Assembly (NCBI GenBank): GCA_963580245.1
Contig: CAUZJO010000014.1
Coordinates: forward strand, 1-43,861
Source: CAUZJO01 sp963580245
GTDB taxonomy: Bacteria > Sumerlaeota > Sumerlaeia > MVZB01
Length of the DNA stretch: 43,861 nt
Direction of reading: 5' to 3'
The notes under the pieces were generated by a model. That model had not been told where the DNA came from. It worked only from the letters and a program-made list of their open reading frames with translations, and searched no databases. The translations under genes were made by a program, and so were the position numbers. Shown one piece after another: positions 41,794 to 43,861 of this stretch (the first letter of the stretch is position 1; the number at the start of each line of letters is the position of its first letter).

Positions 41794-42130
41794 CGTCCAC
41801 CCTTCGGTGTGTGCCGGCGGGTGCGCGGGCTCGGCTCGGCGGCTCGGAAGAGCTTGTTCGCCACCGAGACCCCCTCCATCCCTAGAAATCCAAGTAGGGG
41901 GGGCGGGCCGGTGGGACTCCTGCCCCTCATAATTTTTATTTCCGCCGGGGGGTGGTCGGATATGGGTGCACGGCGGGAAACGCCGCTACGGGCGTGTATG
42001 GGCGGTTGGGGCGCGGTTCTCGTGCAATCGGCAACGGTTGTGATAGGCCCAAGCGGTGTCAATAGCCATCATGCGGAATCTCAGCGATGCAAAGAATCTA
42101 AATTCGTTAGGCCGTAAAGGGGGAAACCGG

Positions 42131-42253
42131 ATGGAAATCCTCTATTCAGACGATGCGCTTGCCCCATTTCTTCCGTTGCTACACGACGGCGAATTGGTGG
42201 AATTGTGTAATGCGATGGAGCTGAGGGACAATTTAACCTTAGCCTTTTATTGA
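42131..42253 (+). CDS. possible small acidic protein
   Basis: ATG 42131 to TGA 42251-42253, 40 residues (MEILYSDDALAPFLPLLHDG, then ELVELCNAMELRDNLTLAFY). AAAGGGGG about 8 bases upstream is a fair ribosome-binding site. It is acidic and amphipathic, with one Cys. No family recognised. Its sequence looks protein-like and unlike the low-complexity surroundings, but at this length that is weak support. Confidence 0.35.
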   Translation: MEILYSDDALAPFLPLLHDGELVELCNAMELRDNLTLAFY

Positions 42254-42378
42254 CAGCGCCCCCCCCAGCCAAAATCTCCACGGGCTTATACTTGCGGACT
42301 TTGGAGACCGCGACAATTACGTCTGCGAAAATGAAGATGACGAAGGACCTGAGCCCTCCTTTATGACCGTTGCCCCGT

Positions 42379-43861
42379 TTAGTCCACCAGGTAGCCGCTC
42401 ACCTTGATGGGGACGGCGGCTCCATCGAGTCGTTGACCGAAGATCTCGTTCTCCCCGTCGATCAGCGGCGCGACGTCCTCGTCGCCGGTCCAGACCACCA
42501 GGAACTCATTATCCGTGCTGTTCCAGGCCGCGGCGGGATAGGACGCGTCCGACGCGATATCCCCATCGGTCCCCATGTCGCTGATACGTTCGTCGGGGCC
42601 GCCCTCCGCTCCCGTCGCGCCGGCGACCACCTGGAAGAAGACCTCGTTATCCTCATCGACCTGGGGGGCGGTGTCGTCGTCGCCCTCCCAAACCACCAGG
42701 TAGACGTTATCGGTGGCATTGTACGAAACCCTGGGGGAATAGGCGTCAAAACTGGCGCTTCCGTCCGTCGCTCCCATATCGCTCAGACGCAGGTCTCCGC
42801 CGATCTCGGCCCCGCCGGCGCTGATCCGCTGGCCATAAATCTCGAATTCGTCATCAACAGTCAGCGACCCGGTGTCGTCGTCGCCATGCCAAACCACGAG
42901 AAATTCGTTGTCAGTCACGTTCCAGGCCACGTCGGGGCCGTAACCGCCCACCGTGATGAAGCCGTCGGTCCCCATGTTGCTGATGCGGAAATCGTTGGTT
43001 CCCGTCTCGGCACCGGCCGCCGTCAGGAGTTGACCGAAAATCTCCCCCTCGCCGTCAACCAACGGCGCCGTGTCGTCCTCGCCCGACCAAACCACCAGGT
43101 ATAGATTGTTGGTGGCGTTGTAGGCGACGGCCGGATCGAAACCCACGAAGGCGGTGCTTCCGTCGGTCCCCATGTCGCTGATGCGGATGTCCGATCCGAT
43201 CTCCGCCCCCGTCGCCCCGTCGAGCAGTTGACCAAATATTTCGTTCTTCCCGTCGACCAGCGACCCGGTGTCGTCGTCGCCATACCAAACCACGAGGAAT
43301 TCGTTGTCGGTCGCGTTCCAGGTCACGTCCGGGCCGTAGGCGTCATAGTTCGAATCCGCGAGCGGCCCCATGTCGCTGATGCGGAAATCGTTGGGGCCCG
43401 TCTCGGCGCCGGCCGCCGTCAGGAGCTGGCCGAAGATTTCAAATTCTCCATCGACCAGCGACCCGGACCCGGTGACGTCGTCGCCCTCCCAAACCACCAG
43501 GTATAGATTGTTGGTGGCGTTGTAGGCGACGCTGGGCTCGTAGGCGTCCAACGCGGTATTCCCATCGCCGCCCATGTCGCTGATGCGGAAGTCCGATCCG
43601 ATCTCCGCCCCCGTCGCCCCGTCGATCAGTTGACCAAAGACTTCGTTCTCCCCGTCGACCAGCAACCCGGTGTCGTCGTCCGCCCGCCAAACCACGAGGA
43701 ATTCGTTGTCCGTGCTGTTATAGGCGACCTTGGGAGTGTAGGCGTCATACGCGGAATTCCCGTCGCCGCCCATGTCGCTGATGCGAAAATCGTTGCTTCC
43801 GACTTCCGGGTCGATCGTGACGGGATAATCGGCGGCCATCAGATCGGCGGCGCTCACGATG
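42379..43861 (-). CDS. exported seven-repeat beta-propeller-like protein (5' end beyond window)
   Basis: About 493 residues are visible; the frame runs off the right edge with no signal peptide yet seen, so the N-terminus is missing. A GTG at 43857 is in frame but unlikely to be the start. Seven tandem repeats of ~66 residues fill it: each has FRISDMGGDG, a variable DAYxPxVAYNxTDN, NEFLVVWxGDDDTG, and VDGENEIFGQ. Odd- and even-numbered repeats differ (NEFLVVW against NLYLVVW), so the gene grew by duplicating a two-repeat unit. Seven units suit a seven-bladed propeller. Asp-rich loops suggest calcium. The C-terminus is VPIKVSGYLVD. Probably a surface or secreted adhesion or binding protein. 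Confidence 0.8.
   Translation of the reverse strand, partial: IVSAADLMAADYPVTIDPEVGSNDFRISDMGGDGNSAYDAYTPKVAYNSTDNEFLVVWRADDDTGLLVDGENEVFGQLIDGATGAEIGSDFRISDMGGDGNTALDAYEPSVAYNATNNLYLVVWEGDDVTGSGSLVDGEFEIFGQLLTAAGAETGPNDFRISDMGPLADSNYDAYGPDVTWNATDNEFLVVWYGDDDTGSLVDGKNEIFGQLLDGATGAEIGSDIRISDMGTDGSTAFVGFDPAVAYNATNNLYLVVWSGEDDTAPLVDGEGEIFGQLLTAAGAETGTNDFRISNMGTDGFITVGGYGPDVAWNVTDNEFLVVWHGDDDTGSLTVDDEFEIYGQRISAGGAEIGGDLRLSDMGATDGSASFDAYSPRVSYNATDNVYLVVWEGDDDTAPQVDEDNEVFFQVVAGATGAEGGPDERISDMGTDGDIASDASYPAAAWNSTDNEFLVVWTGDEDVAPLIDGENEIFGQRLDGAAVPIKVSGYLVD

Overview
The window is GC-rich, densely coded bacterial DNA from a diderm that makes lipopolysaccharide: it has a Kdo transferase (waaA), a cell-elongation PBP2, several signal-peptide and lipoprotein genes, and a lone pseudopilin whose N-terminus (FTLIELLIVVAIIAILAAIA, then PNFLEAQ) is the kind I associate with uncultured Sumerlaeota, Hydrogenedentota and Planctomycetota-like genomes. 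That placement is inference from gene style; there is no rRNA or tRNA here to test it. It reads as ordinary chromosome. I see no prophage, no integrase, no CRISPR array and no intact insertion sequence.

Layout. 1-4.5 kb: the tail of an unknown gene, two envelope proteins of unknown function, and mrdA (PBP2). 4.5-9.2 kb, minus strand: an M16 protein without its zinc motif, a methyltransferase, a coiled-coil protein and a polyprenyl-phosphate sugar transferase. 10-16 kb: a PduO-type cobalamin adenosyltransferase, an SDR oxidoreductase, an isocitrate-lyase/PEP-mutase enzyme, then a tight operon of an HPt protein, a DapF homologue with both catalytic cysteines changed to serine, and a CofE-like ligase, followed by a propeller lipoprotein. 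17-20 kb: waaA and a conserved protein of unknown function. 20.7-25.7 kb, minus strand: DUF5752-like gene, treT, a sugar-binding lipoprotein and two permeases, a trehalose/maltose-type module with no ATPase gene. 26-31 kb: a HAD phosphatase, a rhomboid-TPR fusion, a SHOCT protein, and trpD-trpC. 31-34.7 kb: a sugar-porter MFS gene converging on a GH127-like glycosidase gene, both frameshifted at four-base T/A runs. 34.8-43.9 kb: pseudopilin, HEAT-repeat protein, CocE/NonD hydrolase, a hairpin cluster, a decayed gene, a MazG-like pyrophosphohydrolase, and a seven-repeat propeller protein running off the right edge.

The most unusual content is not one locus. (i) At least three families of interspersed, palindromic intergenic elements occur; one forms the last codons of trpC and early codons of the sugar-binding protein. 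(ii) Single-base reading-frame breaks cluster between 31.6 and 40.7 kb, mostly at T4/A4 runs. (iii) The HPt / Ser-Ser DapF-like / CofE-like operon does not match any pathway I know and is the best candidate here for an undescribed function. All functions come from reading motifs by eye, without database searches.
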